Assembly: GCA_947853665.1 (NCBI GenBank)
Contig: CANTXF010000067.1
Span: forward strand, 1-33,934
Direction: 5' to 3'
Length of the DNA: 33,934 bases
Origin: an uncultured Deferribacterales bacterium
GTDB lineage: Bacteria; Chrysiogenota; Deferribacteres; Deferribacterales; Mucispirillaceae
Under the pieces are notes generated by a model. It did not search any database. It saw nothing but the letters and a program-made list of their open reading frames with translations, and was not told where the DNA came from. Position numbers and translations under genes: made by a program. Shown in pieces: positions 15,999 to 24,530 of the stretch (positions are counted from its first letter, which is position 1; every line of letters starts with the position of its first letter).

Positions 15999-16049
15999 CG
16001 GTATTGATTTATGGGGCGGAATAATTATAAAATCCGGCGGGGTGAATAT

Positions 16050-17006
16050 ATGAAAATATGCTATCAGTGCAGGCTGTTTTTCAGAGAGCTTTTTATTTTT
16101 ATTCTGACGGCTTACGCGGTTTTTTCAGCGTTCCATATACCGTGGCCAGCCGTATTCGCCGTAGCCGCCCTGCCAGTATTCGTGTCCTTCGGAACGTTAA
16201 GCTGCGCTCTCGGAGGCTTAAGGGCGCTAATACCAACGGCCGCGCTGTCGTTTTTTTCCGCAAACCCCTTTGCCGTGTATCTGCCTCTTTTGACCTGGGC
16301 CCTTCCGACCCTGGCCGTAAGAAGCGGCAGGCGCTGGGCACAGGCGGTATCGGCGATATTTACGGCGGCGTGGATATGCCTTTCATTCCTGGGAGAAATA
16401 TCATGGGCCGACACATTGTTCATAATATCCTCCGCTCTGACTCTCTTTTTCGCGCTGCCACTTTTAAAAGGAAAAACCGAAAGGCTGAAAAATATAGATA
16501 TAATAGTAAAAAGCGTTACGGGAAATACTATGCGGGCGGCGGAAAAATTTGCTGACGGAGCCCTTTCCGTATCGGAAGGGAAAATAAATATAATAAAGTG
16601 GGAAGAAAACAAGCCGGAAATGGAAGCCGTAACGGGCGACGGCCTGGCGATCGCGTTTCCCGTGCACCTTTTCGGCACGGGGAGAAAATTTCTGGCAGAT
16701 ATGATAAAAAAACTTCCCGCGGGAAACGGAAAACCCGCCTTCATACTATACACCGCGTCCCTTTATCCCGGCGCGGCGGCCTTCGTTCTGTGGGCGGCAC
16801 TTTCGTTTAAAGGCTACCGCGTAAAGGGAACCCTATGGGAAGCGACCGGCCCTTTAAAAATAAAAAGCCTTTCGGAAAAAACTGCCGAACATGAAAACGG
16901 GATAATATTTGAAGCCGGGGGAGACTTCGCCGACGGCTGGCCCTGCGGAGAGCCGCTTATAATACCGCCCTCGCCTCTCTTTATTCTGGGGCTGCTTAAA
17001 AAATAA
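16050..17006 (+). CDS. Polytopic membrane protein fused to a flavodoxin-like domain
   Basis: A 318-residue protein. Residues 10-145 contain about five transmembrane segments (FFRELFIFILTAYAVFSAF, PAVFAVAALPVFVSFGTL, LPLLTWALPTLAV, AIFTAAWICLSFLG, FIISSALTLFFALPLL). Residues about 153-300 look like a flavodoxin-like fold: a GNTMRAAEKFADG phosphate-loop-like start, AIAFPVHLFGTGRKFLADMI and FILYTASLYPGAAAFVLWAAL, matching the flavodoxin half of EFR1-type ferredoxins. No 4Fe-4S motif is present. The start ATG 16050 follows GGGGTGA at good spacing; an ATG at 16011 has none. A membrane-bound redox role is inference from the fold. Confidence 0.6.
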   Translation: MKICYQCRLFFRELFIFILTAYAVFSAFHIPWPAVFAVAALPVFVSFGTLSCALGGLRALIPTAALSFFSANPFAVYLPLLTWALPTLAVRSGRRWAQAVSAIFTAAWICLSFLGEISWADTLFIISSALTLFFALPLLKGKTERLKNIDIIVKSVTGNTMRAAEKFADGALSVSEGKINIIKWEENKPEMEAVTGDGLAIAFPVHLFGTGRKFLADMIKKLPAGNGKPAFILYTASLYPGAAAFVLWAALSFKGYRVKGTLWEATGPLKIKSLSEKTAEHENGIIFEAGGDFADGWPCGEPLIIPPSPLFILGLLKK

Positions 17007-17007
17007 A

Positions 17008-17028
17008 GGCCGGTTAAGGAAACCGGCC
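17008..17028. terminator. Bidirectional terminator between convergent genes
   Basis: Eight-bp stem GGCCGGTT/AACCGGCC with a five-base loop. On the minus strand it is followed by TTTATTTTTT, so it mainly ends the cheX-M16 transcript; a weaker T-rich tail exists on the plus side. Confidence 0.8.
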
Positions 17029-17035
17029 GTTATAT

Positions 17036-18397
17036 TTATTTTTCCGCTTTAAAGCCCTTGGGCACCGTTTCTCCGAAATACATAGGCCCGGCCGTAAGCC
17101 TTTTGGCGGCTTCCGCCACGTCCTTAACGGTAACGGCTTCTATACCCTTGCGGTAATTCAGATAATATTCCTTCATATCCAGGATATAGGCGAAACCTAT
17201 ATCGTTTGCCAGGGAAGAAACGTTTTCCGACTGGAAAACGGATTGGCTTTTAAGCCTGTTTTTGGCCTTTTCCACACGGGCGGGGTCCAGCTTGCCGGAG
17301 GCTACGTCCTTCAGTACGGCAAGAGCCTCATTTTTAAAAGCCTCGCCGTTGCCAGGCTTCATTACGGCAAATATTCCGAACACGCCGTTATACCTGTTGA
17401 ACATAGACATATCGCTGGTATATACGACGATATTTTTATCCACTTTCAATATCTGGTTCAAAAGGGAGTATTCACCGCCGGAGAGAACCTCGGAAAGGAC
17501 TTCGTCCGCATAAACGGTCTTTAAGCTCTGGGCGCCTTCCGGAAAGCCTATAACGGCGTATTCCACGTTTACGTCCGCCTCGAAAGTCCTGCGGACGGGC
17601 TTGGTAAAGGTCGTTTTATTGCCGCCCTCGTATCTTTTGCCAGGAGCCACGTCTCTGGTTTTGGAAAAATACCTTTCGGCAAGCTCCTTAACCTTTTCCT
17701 TATCTATATCCCCCACAACGACGAGTATAATATTGCTGGGGTGGTAAAATCTGTTATAATAGGCAAGGAGCTTTTCTCTGGTAAGGGCTTTTACAGTTTC
17801 CGGCTTTCCTATAACCTGCATTTCGTAGGGAGTGCCGCCGAAAAGGCTTTCCATAAGGTCCTGCCACATTTTGTAGGAAGGGTCGTCATATTTCCTGTTG
17901 ATCTCCTGCAGCACCACGGGTTTTTCCTTTTCTATCTCCTCCGGGATGAAAAGAGCGTCGAAAACCATATCGCTTACGACCTTAAATGCGGCTTCCGCCT
18001 CGGCCGTGGGTATGGTTACGTAGTAATTAGTAACGTCCATGCTGGTAAAAGCGTTGTTGCTGCCGCCTCTTGCGTCCAGATAGGAGTCTATCTCGCCGGG
18101 TTTGAAATTTTTAGTGCCTTTAAAAAGTATATGCTCTAGAAAATGGGAAATGCCCGATATTTCCGGCGTTTCGTTGACGGAGCCTGTCTTTATCCACGAC
18201 TGGACGGAAACGACCTTTACGCCGGGCACCTTTTCATAAACGACGGTAACGCCGTTATCAAGTTTAAACTCCGCTGGTTCAGCCATTACACTCTCCGGTT
18301 CAGCTAAAAAAATAAATGAAAAGAGGGCAACAGCCATTGCCCCCGCCTTAATACAAACCGTTTTCTGCACGGATAACGCGAAAAACTTTTTAATCAT
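17036..18397 (-). CDS. M16 family zinc metallopeptidase, exported
   Basis: A 453-residue peptidase of the M16B (processing-peptidase/YmxG-like) group. The inverted zinc motif HFLEH is at residues 85-89, with the downstream helix IEKEKPVVLQEINR supplying the third ligand Glu. The length matches single-module M16B enzymes. Residues 14-39 are hydrophobic (AGAMAVALFSFIFLAEPESV, then MAEPAEF), consistent with a Sec signal peptide. The C-terminal half keeps the second-domain pattern (GGEYSLLNQIL; ARVEKAKNRLKSQSVF). These enzymes usually degrade peptides or work with an inactive partner; no partner is adjacent. The start overlaps the cheX stop by eight bases, with AGAGGA as RBS, so the two are coupled. 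Confidence 0.9.
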   Translation of the reverse strand: MIKKFFALSVQKTVCIKAGAMAVALFSFIFLAEPESVMAEPAEFKLDNGVTVVYEKVPGVKVVSVQSWIKTGSVNETPEISGISHFLEHILFKGTKNFKPGEIDSYLDARGGSNNAFTSMDVTNYYVTIPTAEAEAAFKVVSDMVFDALFIPEEIEKEKPVVLQEINRKYDDPSYKMWQDLMESLFGGTPYEMQVIGKPETVKALTREKLLAYYNRFYHPSNIILVVVGDIDKEKVKELAERYFSKTRDVAPGKRYEGGNKTTFTKPVRRTFEADVNVEYAVIGFPEGAQSLKTVYADEVLSEVLSGGEYSLLNQILKVDKNIVVYTSDMSMFNRYNGVFGIFAVMKPGNGEAFKNEALAVLKDVASGKLDPARVEKAKNRLKSQSVFQSENVSSLANDIGFAYILDMKEYYLNYRKGIEAVTVKDVAEAAKRLTAGPMYFGETVPKGFKAEK

Positions 18398-18866
18398 TGT
18401 CCTCTCTGGGCTTAAGGGCCACTTCTATGGCGAAGCACTCGTCGCCTACATAAAATTTGACGCCCACGCACATAATATTGCTTGGACGGTTTATAGTGTG
18501 ATTTTTGCCGGTTATCACGTTGGGTATGCCGATATTGTATTTATAACCCTGCTCGGCGAAAACCCTTTTGGAGCCGCCCGCTATCATGTTGACGAATTCG
18601 CCTACGGCGTCGACGACATCCTTGGACATTTCCGTCTTGTCTTCTCCGAGAAAGCCGGAAACTATTTTAAGAGCTAAGGATTCGGGAAAACTTACGACGA
18701 CGAAGCCGGACATTTTACCGGCAATGCCTATAACCCCTGATATATCGTAGGCCATTTTATCGTCCTGTTTAATATAAATCTCGCCTTTTCTCGCTTCCAC
18801 GTTCGCCATGGTGGACAGAACGTTCAGAGTGGCGGTTATAAAGGGGTTAATCATTTCAGCTTTCAT
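18390..18866 (-). CDS. cheX: CheX-type chemotaxis phosphatase (CheC/CheX/FliY family)
   Basis: A 158-residue cytoplasmic protein with the family active-site helix DVVDAVGEFVNMIAGGSK, in which Glu90 and Asn93 of ExxN match the residues that dephosphorylate CheY-P. The N-terminal INPFITATLNVLSTM helix and the ISGVIGIAGKMSGFVVVSFP strand pair also match CheX. The length is typical. RBS AGGAG lies six bases upstream of ATG 18866. It is not next to other chemotaxis genes but is co-transcribed with an M16 peptidase. Some CheX-like proteins act outside classical chemotaxis. Confidence 0.88.
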   Translation of the reverse strand: MKAEMINPFITATLNVLSTMANVEARKGEIYIKQDDKMAYDISGVIGIAGKMSGFVVVSFPESLALKIVSGFLGEDKTEMSKDVVDAVGEFVNMIAGGSKRVFAEQGYKYNIGIPNVITGKNHTINRPSNIMCVGVKFYVGDECFAIEVALKPREDND

Positions 18867-18946
18867 TATATGCTCCTGGTTATAAAACTATACAAAATCA
18901 GCGACCGTTAAATATAATGTAAACGGAACGCAATGTCCACAAAGAA

Positions 18947-21571
18947 TTAAGAAGCCACTACGGAATAAAACTTTTCCAGGGCTTCGTCCAGTTTTGCCAC
19001 GTCTTTCGCGCCGGCCTGGGCCATATCGTCCTTGCCTCCGCCGGAGCCTCCGGCAGTTTTTGCCACTTCCTTAACTATGGCTCCGGCTTTAAACCTGCCG
19101 GTAAGATCCCGGCTCACTCCGCACACGAAAATAAGCTTGCCGTCCGTTTCGCCGCCTACAAGAACCACCCCGGAACCGAGCTTATCGCGGACGGCGTCGG
19201 CCATATTCCTCATGCCTTCGGCAGAAGCCATATTGAGCTTAACGGAAACGGCCTTCACACCGTTTATATCCCTGGCATTCTCCGCCAGCTTGCCCGCCGC
19301 TCCCGCGGCCAGCTTTTCAGATGCCTCCCTTTTATGGCGCTCGTTTTCCTTTACGCTTTCCATAAGGGCGGATACCCGCGGGAAAATTTCGTCGGACGAG
19401 CATTTCAGCGCGGAGGAGAGCTTTTTATTTATGTTCTCTGCTTCGTTAAGGTATTCCAGAGCCTTCATGCCCGTAAGGGCTTCGATACGCCGCACTCCGG
19501 AAGCCACGCTGCCTTCGCTTATTATCTTAAAAATGCCTATGGAGCCGGTATTGTCCGTATGGCAGCCGCCGCACAGCTCTATGGAATACCCGGCAACTTC
19601 CACCACCCGTACTATATCGCCGTATTTTTCACCGAAAAGGGCCGTGGCGCCGGAATCCACCGCGTCCTGAATATCTTCCACCCGTTTGCGTACCGGCAGA
19701 TTCTCGAATATTACCCTGTTGACCTCTTTTTCTATATTGGCGATCTCTTCCTGAGTAAGGGGGGAGGAATGGGTAAAATCAAACCTGAGCCTTTCCTCCG
19801 TAACCATGGAACCGGCCTGCCTTGCATGCCCGCCAACAAACTTCTGCAGAGCCTTGTGCAGCAGATGGGTGGCGGTATGGTTCCGCTCTATAAGCCGCCT
19901 GCGCCCGCCGTCCACACGTCCGGTCACTATCTGGCCTTTGGCGATGCGGCCTTTTTCGACCGCGCCCCTGTGGATTATCATATCCCCAACTTTAAGGGTA
20001 TTCTCCACGCGGAAAACGTTGCCGTTTATCTCAAGAAAGCCCGTATCTCCCACCTGGCCTCCGCCTTCCGGATAGAACGGGGTAACTTCCAGGATAACGT
20101 CGGCGTCTTCTCCCTCCGAAACGACCTCCACCTCGTCGCCGCCCTTAACTATGGCGGCGACGGGAACGGACGCCTCAAGGGAGGCGTATCCCCAGAATTC
20201 GCTTGAGATGCCGCCGCTAAGCTTTTTAAGCACGTCAGGTATTCCGGCAGAAGAAACGCCCAGGCCGGAGCGTTTGGCCCTTTCCTGCTGGCGGGCCATG
20301 CAGGCCTCGAAGCCTGCCGTATCGAGAACGTAACCCGCGTCGGAAGCGATATCCTCCAGCAGGTCCACAGGGAACCCGTGGGTGTCGTAAAGCCTGAAAA
20401 TATCCTCGCCATTTATTATTTTATCCTTTGACGAGGCGGGGAGTATTTCCTCGTTTATAAGCTTCATGCCGGAGGATAGTGTTCTGCCGAAAGCCGTTTC
20501 TTCCGTTTCAACGGCTTTTTCTATGTAAGCCTTTTTATCGGCAAGCTCCACGTAGTGGTTTTTCATGAAATCCACCACGAAAGAGCATACCTTATAGAAA
20601 AATTCCTTTTCAAAGCCCAGCATTTTACCGTGCCTCATAGCCCGGCGCATAATACGCCTCAGCACGTATCCCCGGCCCTCGTTGGAGGGAAGGACGCCGT
20701 CCGCAATAAGAAAGGTGGCGCTTCTTGAATGGTCGGCGATCACCCGCATGGAAACGTCGTCGGCTTCGTCTTCCCCGTATTTTTTGCCGGAAAGCTCCGC
20801 GGTAAAATCTATGATGGGCCTTATAAGGTCGGTTTCGTAGTTGCTGGTTTTGCCCTGAACCACGGCGGCTATGCGCTCCAGCCCCATGCCCGTGTCTATG
20901 GAGGGCTTCGGCAGAGGGTGAAGCACGCCGTTTTCATCCCTGTTATACTGCATGAAAACAAGGTTCCATATTTCAAGGTGTCTGTCGCAGTCGCAGAAAG
21001 GGTCGCAGTCAGGCCTGCCGCAGCCGACGCCCTCGCCCTGGTCAATAAATATTTCGGAGCAGGGGCCGCAGGGGCCCGTATCGCCCATTTGCCAGAAATT
21101 ATCCTTTTCTCCCTTTCTTATTATTCTGGAAGAATGCAGACCTATTACCTTGTGCCATATATCGAAAGCCTCGTCGTCGTCCCTGTATATAGTGACGAAA
21201 AGCTTTTCCGCCGGAAGGCCCAGCTTTTCCGTAAGGAAGGTCCAGGCGAACTTTATGGCGTCCTCTTTAAAATAATCGCCGAAAGAGAAGTTGCCCAGCA
21301 TTTCGAAAAACGTATGGTGGCGCGCCGTGCGGCCGACGTTTTCAAGGTCGTTGTGCTTGCCCCCCGCCCTTACGACCTTCTGGCAGCTGGCGGCCCGCTT
21401 ATAGCTGCGGACCTCCTTGCCGAGAAATATATCTTTAAACTGATTCATCCCCGCGTTGGCAAAGAGAAGCGTAGGGTCGTCGTGAGGCACCAGGCTGGAC
21501 GACGGCACAACGGTATGCCCCCTCTCCGCGAAATACGTCAAAAAAGCGGTTCTGATATCGCTGCCTTTCAT
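18947..21571 (-). CDS. alaS: Alanyl-tRNA synthetase
   Basis: An 874-residue class II synthetase that charges tRNA-Ala, full length. In order: catalytic domain starting RTAFLTYFAERGHTVVPSSS with FANAGMNQFKD and the class II motif 3 region (GMGLERIAAV), tRNA-recognition helices, the editing domain with zinc ligands HTATHLLH near residue 565 and CGGCHT near 665, and a short C-terminal oligomerisation domain ending GGSGGGKDDMAQAG. RBS AAGGAG lies eight bases before ATG 21571. The leader (21572-21706) contains an A/T-rich promoter-like stretch and an imperfect hairpin at 21614-21633 (GCGG...CCGC), possibly regulatory. Confidence 0.98.
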   Translation of the reverse strand: MKGSDIRTAFLTYFAERGHTVVPSSSLVPHDDPTLLFANAGMNQFKDIFLGKEVRSYKRAASCQKVVRAGGKHNDLENVGRTARHHTFFEMLGNFSFGDYFKEDAIKFAWTFLTEKLGLPAEKLFVTIYRDDDEAFDIWHKVIGLHSSRIIRKGEKDNFWQMGDTGPCGPCSEIFIDQGEGVGCGRPDCDPFCDCDRHLEIWNLVFMQYNRDENGVLHPLPKPSIDTGMGLERIAAVVQGKTSNYETDLIRPIIDFTAELSGKKYGEDEADDVSMRVIADHSRSATFLIADGVLPSNEGRGYVLRRIMRRAMRHGKMLGFEKEFFYKVCSFVVDFMKNHYVELADKKAYIEKAVETEETAFGRTLSSGMKLINEEILPASSKDKIINGEDIFRLYDTHGFPVDLLEDIASDAGYVLDTAGFEACMARQQERAKRSGLGVSSAGIPDVLKKLSGGISSEFWGYASLEASVPVAAIVKGGDEVEVVSEGEDADVILEVTPFYPEGGGQVGDTGFLEINGNVFRVENTLKVGDMIIHRGAVEKGRIAKGQIVTGRVDGGRRRLIERNHTATHLLHKALQKFVGGHARQAGSMVTEERLRFDFTHSSPLTQEEIANIEKEVNRVIFENLPVRKRVEDIQDAVDSGATALFGEKYGDIVRVVEVAGYSIELCGGCHTDNTGSIGIFKIISEGSVASGVRRIEALTGMKALEYLNEAENINKKLSSALKCSSDEIFPRVSALMESVKENERHKREASEKLAAGAAGKLAENARDINGVKAVSVKLNMASAEGMRNMADAVRDKLGSGVVLVGGETDGKLIFVCGVSRDLTGRFKAGAIVKEVAKTAGGSGGGKDDMAQAGAKDVAKLDEALEKFYSVVAS

Positions 21572-21706
21572 AATATCTCCTTAAAATTCACGTAGCCACG
21601 CGCCCGGCGGCGCAGCGGTCTTTTTAAAAACCGCCGAATTTTTATAATAGCATACCGGTAAAAAAATTAACATATCAAAATTAACTGCGGAAGCGGAGCG
21701 GAAGGT

Positions 21707-22012
21707 TCACGGATTTTCGCGGGAGAGGTTTTTAAGATACTCCTCCCACTCAAGCGGAAGCATGTATTTTTTTTCGCTGTTGCATTTCTTGCAGGCCGGC
21801 ACGATGTTTCCTTTAGTGGACTTTCCGCCGCGTATCAGAGGCACGATATGGTCCATGGTTATTTCCTCCGGAGGGAATTTGCCGCCGCAGTAATAACACA
21901 CGCCCTTATCCGCAAGGGATTTCCACCATTGTTTGCGCCTGAGTTCGCGGGCTTTGGCCTTTTCCCTGGCTATTTCTCCGGGCGACGCCTCCGGCACAAA
22001 AAAGAAATCCAT
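21707..22012 (-). CDS. Small HNH endonuclease domain protein
   Basis: A 101-residue protein made of a basic N-terminal helix (REKAKARELRRKQWW) and a zinc-stabilised HNH domain: CxxC at Cys39/Cys42, catalytic DH at 54-55, Asn69, then CxxCN at Cys74/Cys77. This is the compact free-standing HNH form common in bacterial and phage genomes. RBS GGAGG is nine bases before ATG 22012. No methylase, restriction partner or phage genes are nearby, so the biological role is open. It lies upstream of alaS on the same strand; the divergent pckA promoter overlaps its RBS. Confidence 0.85.
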   Translation of the reverse strand: MDFFFVPEASPGEIAREKAKARELRRKQWWKSLADKGVCYYCGGKFPPEEITMDHIVPLIRGGKSTKGNIVPACKKCNSEKKYMLPLEWEEYLKNLSRENP

Positions 22013-22017
22013 AAAAG

Positions 22018-22046
22018 TTGACCTCCGAACAATATTGTAATATAAA
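22018..22046 (+). promoter_or_regulatory. Promoter of pckA
   Basis: TTGACC at 22018-22023 and TATAAA at 22041-22046 with a 17-base spacer. The -35 box overlaps the ribosome binding site of the divergent HNH gene. The predicted leader is about 80 bases. Confidence 0.65.
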
Positions 22047-22076
22047 CTATAAATGGATCTGTGTTCAATATAAAAG

Positions 22077-22118
22077 AAAGACCGACAATCCAGAAGTTCC
22101 GGTAATCCGGTCTTTTTT
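22077..22118 (+). terminator. Terminator-like hairpin in the pckA leader (possible attenuator)
   Basis: AAAGACCG (22077-22084) pairs with CGGTCTTT (22108-22115) and runs into six T. It is placed between the pckA promoter and its GGAGG RBS at 22126-22130, so transcripts from that promoter must pass it. It could terminate early or be an attenuator; no leader peptide or known riboswitch was recognised. Confidence 0.6.
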
Positions 22119-22135
22119 CAAAAAAGGAGGCTATC

Positions 22136-23740
22136 ATGAGCACTTACGCTGCGTCACCGGATTATCTTAAAGCATACGGCATAAACGGCCCTAAAGCCAT
22201 TTATCTGAATATGCCCACGGAAGCTCTTTACGAAGAGGCCATAAAACGGGGAGAAGGCAGCCTTGTCAAAGGCGGCGCAATGGTTTTCAACACCGGCCAG
22301 CACACGGGCCGTTCGGCAAAGGACAAATTCGTCGTAAAAGAACCTTCCTCCGAAAAAGACGTAAACTGGGACAGCTCCGCGGCTACCGCGGCCACTCCGG
22401 AGCAGTTCGACAAATTATATAACGACATGATGGATTTCTGCAAAGGTAAAGAGCTTTTCGTGCAGGAGCTATATGCCGGAGCGGACGAAAGCTGCCGCCT
22501 TAAAGTGCGCGTGATAGGCGAATTCGCATGGCACAATATGTTCGCCCGCAATATGTTCATAGAAGAAGAAAACCCCGAAAAGCTCAAAAATTTCCAGGCT
22601 GATTTTACAGCCATATATCTGCCCAATTTTCAGGCGGACCCGGCCAAATACGGCACGAAATCCAATACTGTAATAATGCTTAACTTCGCCAGGAAGGTTG
22701 TACTTATAGCCGGTACCTGCTACGCAGGCGAGCTTAAAAAATCCATATTCACCGTAATGAACTACTACCTGCCCAAGCAGAAAATAATGAGCATGCACTG
22801 CTCCGCAAATATAGGCGAACAGGGCGACACCGCCATATTCTTCGGCCTTTCCGGCACGGGCAAAACCACCCTTTCATCTGACCCTAAAAGAAAGCTCATA
22901 GGCGACGACGAACACGGCTGGAACGACAAAGGCGTCTTTAACATAGAGGGCGGCTGCTACGCCAAGGTTATAAAGCTTTCCAAGGAAATGGAGCCGGATA
23001 TATACAGAACCACCCACTCTTACGGCACCATACTTGAAAACGTCGTTTTCGACCCGGTAAGCCGCGAAATAGACCTGGACAGCGACAAATTCACGGAAAA
23101 CACCCGCTCCTCCTATCCTCTTTCCCAAATGCCCAGAACGGCAGAAGGGAACAGAGGCGGACATCCTAAGAACATAATATTCCTTACTTACGACGCTTTC
23201 GGCGTCCTGCCTCCCGTAGCCAAGCTGGACATGAACCAGGCCATGTATCATTTCGTATCCGGCTATACGGCTAAAGTGGCCGGCACCGAAAAAGGCGTGA
23301 AAGAGCCTTCCGCCACCTTCTCCACCTGCTTCGGAGAACCTTTTATGGTATTCCACCCGTTTTATTACGCGAAAATCCTCGCCGACAAAATGAAAGAGCA
23401 CGGAGTAAACGCCTATCTCGTAAACACCGGCCTTTTCGGCGGCAAATACGGCGTTGGGCAGCGCTTTTCCATAAAGGACACAAGGGCCATAGTAAACGCC
23501 ATTCTGGACGGCTCCGTGGATAAAGGCGGCTTCCATAAGGACCCGGTTTTCGGCTTCGGCATACCGAACGAAATCCCCGGCGTCAATAAGGAAATCCTCG
23601 ACCCGACCAAAGGCTGGGCCGATAAAAACGAATACGACACCGCTCTGAAAAACCTGGCCGAACAGTTTATAAACAACTTTAAAAAATATCCGGCCAACGA
23701 AATGACGGACGAAGTCATGAAGGGCTCGCCGAAAATCTAA
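22136..23740 (+). CDS. pckA: Phosphoenolpyruvate carboxykinase (ATP)
   Basis: A 534-residue cytoplasmic enzyme interconverting oxaloacetate + ATP and PEP + CO2 + ADP, normal length. The kinase P-loop GLSGTGKTTLS is at about residues 241-251, followed by the metal/substrate segment GDDEHGW. Other family blocks visible are NTGQHTGRSAKDKF near the N-terminus, RKVVLIAGTCYAGELKKS, the ENTRSSYPL segment with the substrate Arg, and NTGLFGGKYGVGQRFS. RBS AAGGAGG lies seven bases before the ATG. The gene stands alone between its own promoter and a strong terminator. Direction in vivo (gluconeogenic or fermentative) cannot be told from sequence. Confidence 0.98.
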   Translation: MSTYAASPDYLKAYGINGPKAIYLNMPTEALYEEAIKRGEGSLVKGGAMVFNTGQHTGRSAKDKFVVKEPSSEKDVNWDSSAATAATPEQFDKLYNDMMDFCKGKELFVQELYAGADESCRLKVRVIGEFAWHNMFARNMFIEEENPEKLKNFQADFTAIYLPNFQADPAKYGTKSNTVIMLNFARKVVLIAGTCYAGELKKSIFTVMNYYLPKQKIMSMHCSANIGEQGDTAIFFGLSGTGKTTLSSDPKRKLIGDDEHGWNDKGVFNIEGGCYAKVIKLSKEMEPDIYRTTHSYGTILENVVFDPVSREIDLDSDKFTENTRSSYPLSQMPRTAEGNRGGHPKNIIFLTYDAFGVLPPVAKLDMNQAMYHFVSGYTAKVAGTEKGVKEPSATFSTCFGEPFMVFHPFYYAKILADKMKEHGVNAYLVNTGLFGGKYGVGQRFSIKDTRAIVNAILDGSVDKGGFHKDPVFGFGIPNEIPGVNKEILDPTKGWADKNEYDTALKNLAEQFINNFKKYPANEMTDEVMKGSPKI

Positions 23741-23758
23741 AATCACGCAAAAACGCTT

Positions 23759-23784
23759 AAAAACCCGCCTTAAGGCGGGTTTTT
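23759..23784. terminator. Terminator after pckA
   Basis: A perfect 26-base palindrome, arm AAAAACCCGCCTT and its complement, giving an A-rich left and T-rich right flank; works in both directions. Confidence 0.9.
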
Positions 23785-23835
23785 AGCTTAAACACACCGG
23801 ACGGCCGACTATCAGGGACAGGCTCCGGCCTCTTT

Positions 23836-23864
23836 AAGATAAATTTGCGGGCCATATTTATCTT
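23836..23864. promoter_or_regulatory. Inverted repeat overlapping the superoxide reductase promoter
   Basis: Perfect nine-base arms AAGATAAAT (23836-23844) and ATTTATCTT (23856-23864) with 11 bases between them. The right arm enters the -35 box at 23863. A repressor or redox-sensor operator is likely; the regulator is not identifiable. Confidence 0.5.
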
Positions 23865-23890
23865 GCCAAAGCAGATGAATATGGTATTAT
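23863..23890 (+). promoter_or_regulatory. Promoter of superoxide reductase gene
   Basis: TTGCCA at 23863-23868 and TATTAT at 23885-23890 with a 16-base spacer, about 40 bases upstream of the ATG. Confidence 0.55.
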
Positions 23891-23928
23891 TTTTATAAGG
23901 ATATTTTTCAAATACGGAGGTTATAAAA

Positions 23929-24306
23929 ATGTCACTTTCAGATTCCATAAAAAACGCCGATTTCAAGGCGGAAAAGCACGTTCCCGTTATAGAGGTAATC
24001 AGAAAAGACGGCGACTACACAATAGTAGGCGTAAAAGTGGGCAAAGAAATACCCCACCCCAACACCACGGAGCATTTTATCGCCTGGATAGACCTTTACT
24101 ATAAAGGCGAAGGCGATAAATTCATACAGCATCTGGGCCGGGCCGATTTCTCCGCCCACGGCGCCTCTGCCGAGGGAGCAAACCAGGGAGACCTTTATAC
24201 CGAGCCGTCGGCTTCTTTCAGATTTAAAGCCCTTAAACCCGGAAAGCTGACCGCCGTAAGCTACTGCAACATTCACGGCCTTTGGGAATACGAAACGGAT
24301 ATATAA
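23929..24306 (+). CDS. Superoxide reductase (neelaredoxin, class II desulfoferrodoxin)
   Basis: A 125-residue cytoplasmic protein with only the catalytic Fe centre (His4Cys). Ligands are visible as His17 (EKHVP), His43 (PHPN), His49 (EHF), Cys113 and His116 (CNIHG); the active-site pair Glu15-Lys16 is present. It lacks the N-terminal desulforedoxin-like Cys4 domain, which separates neelaredoxin from desulfoferrodoxin. It reduces superoxide to hydrogen peroxide without making oxygen, suiting an anaerobe. RBS GGAGG lies about nine bases upstream. It has its own promoter, operator-like inverted repeat and terminator. Confidence 0.95.
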   Translation: MSLSDSIKNADFKAEKHVPVIEVIRKDGDYTIVGVKVGKEIPHPNTTEHFIAWIDLYYKGEGDKFIQHLGRADFSAHGASAEGANQGDLYTEPSASFRFKALKPGKLTAVSYCNIHGLWEYETDI

Positions 24307-24418
24307 GATCCGCGACGGTACATTTGTTTTTGACGGCTGATAAGCATTATCATAATTATTTACCATAACTATCTGCGTTAGGGGATAGCCGCCAAAATTT
24401 ATATTACGCTTATAGGCC

Positions 24419-24447
24419 AAAGGGCGCGGATATATTCCGCGCCCTTT
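24419..24447 (+). terminator. Terminator after the superoxide reductase gene
   Basis: A 12-bp perfect stem AAAGGGCGCGGA/TCCGCGCCCTTT with a five-base loop, followed by CTGTTTTTT. The rest of the 24307-24530 gap holds a small hairpin (GCCGTT/AACGGC, 24462-24479) and no recognisable riboswitch. Confidence 0.85.
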
Positions 24448-24530
24448 CTGTTTTTTCGATTGCCGTTGATAAAAACGGCTCTCTATGATAATCTTCAATC
24501 TTATCAACCCTATATAAAAAGGTATAAACG

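Noticed and set aside
21707-22012. HNH protein as part of a restriction or phage defence system
   Set aside because: No methylase, helicase or phage genes are adjacent; the neighbours are housekeeping genes.
22874-23746. Minus-strand frame of 290 codons inside pckA
   Set aside because: It is a shadow of pckA, with no independent start signals.
24307-24530. Cobalamin or SAM riboswitch before metH
   Set aside because: Most of the gap belongs to the superoxide reductase terminator; only about 80 bases remain, and no conserved riboswitch box was recognised.
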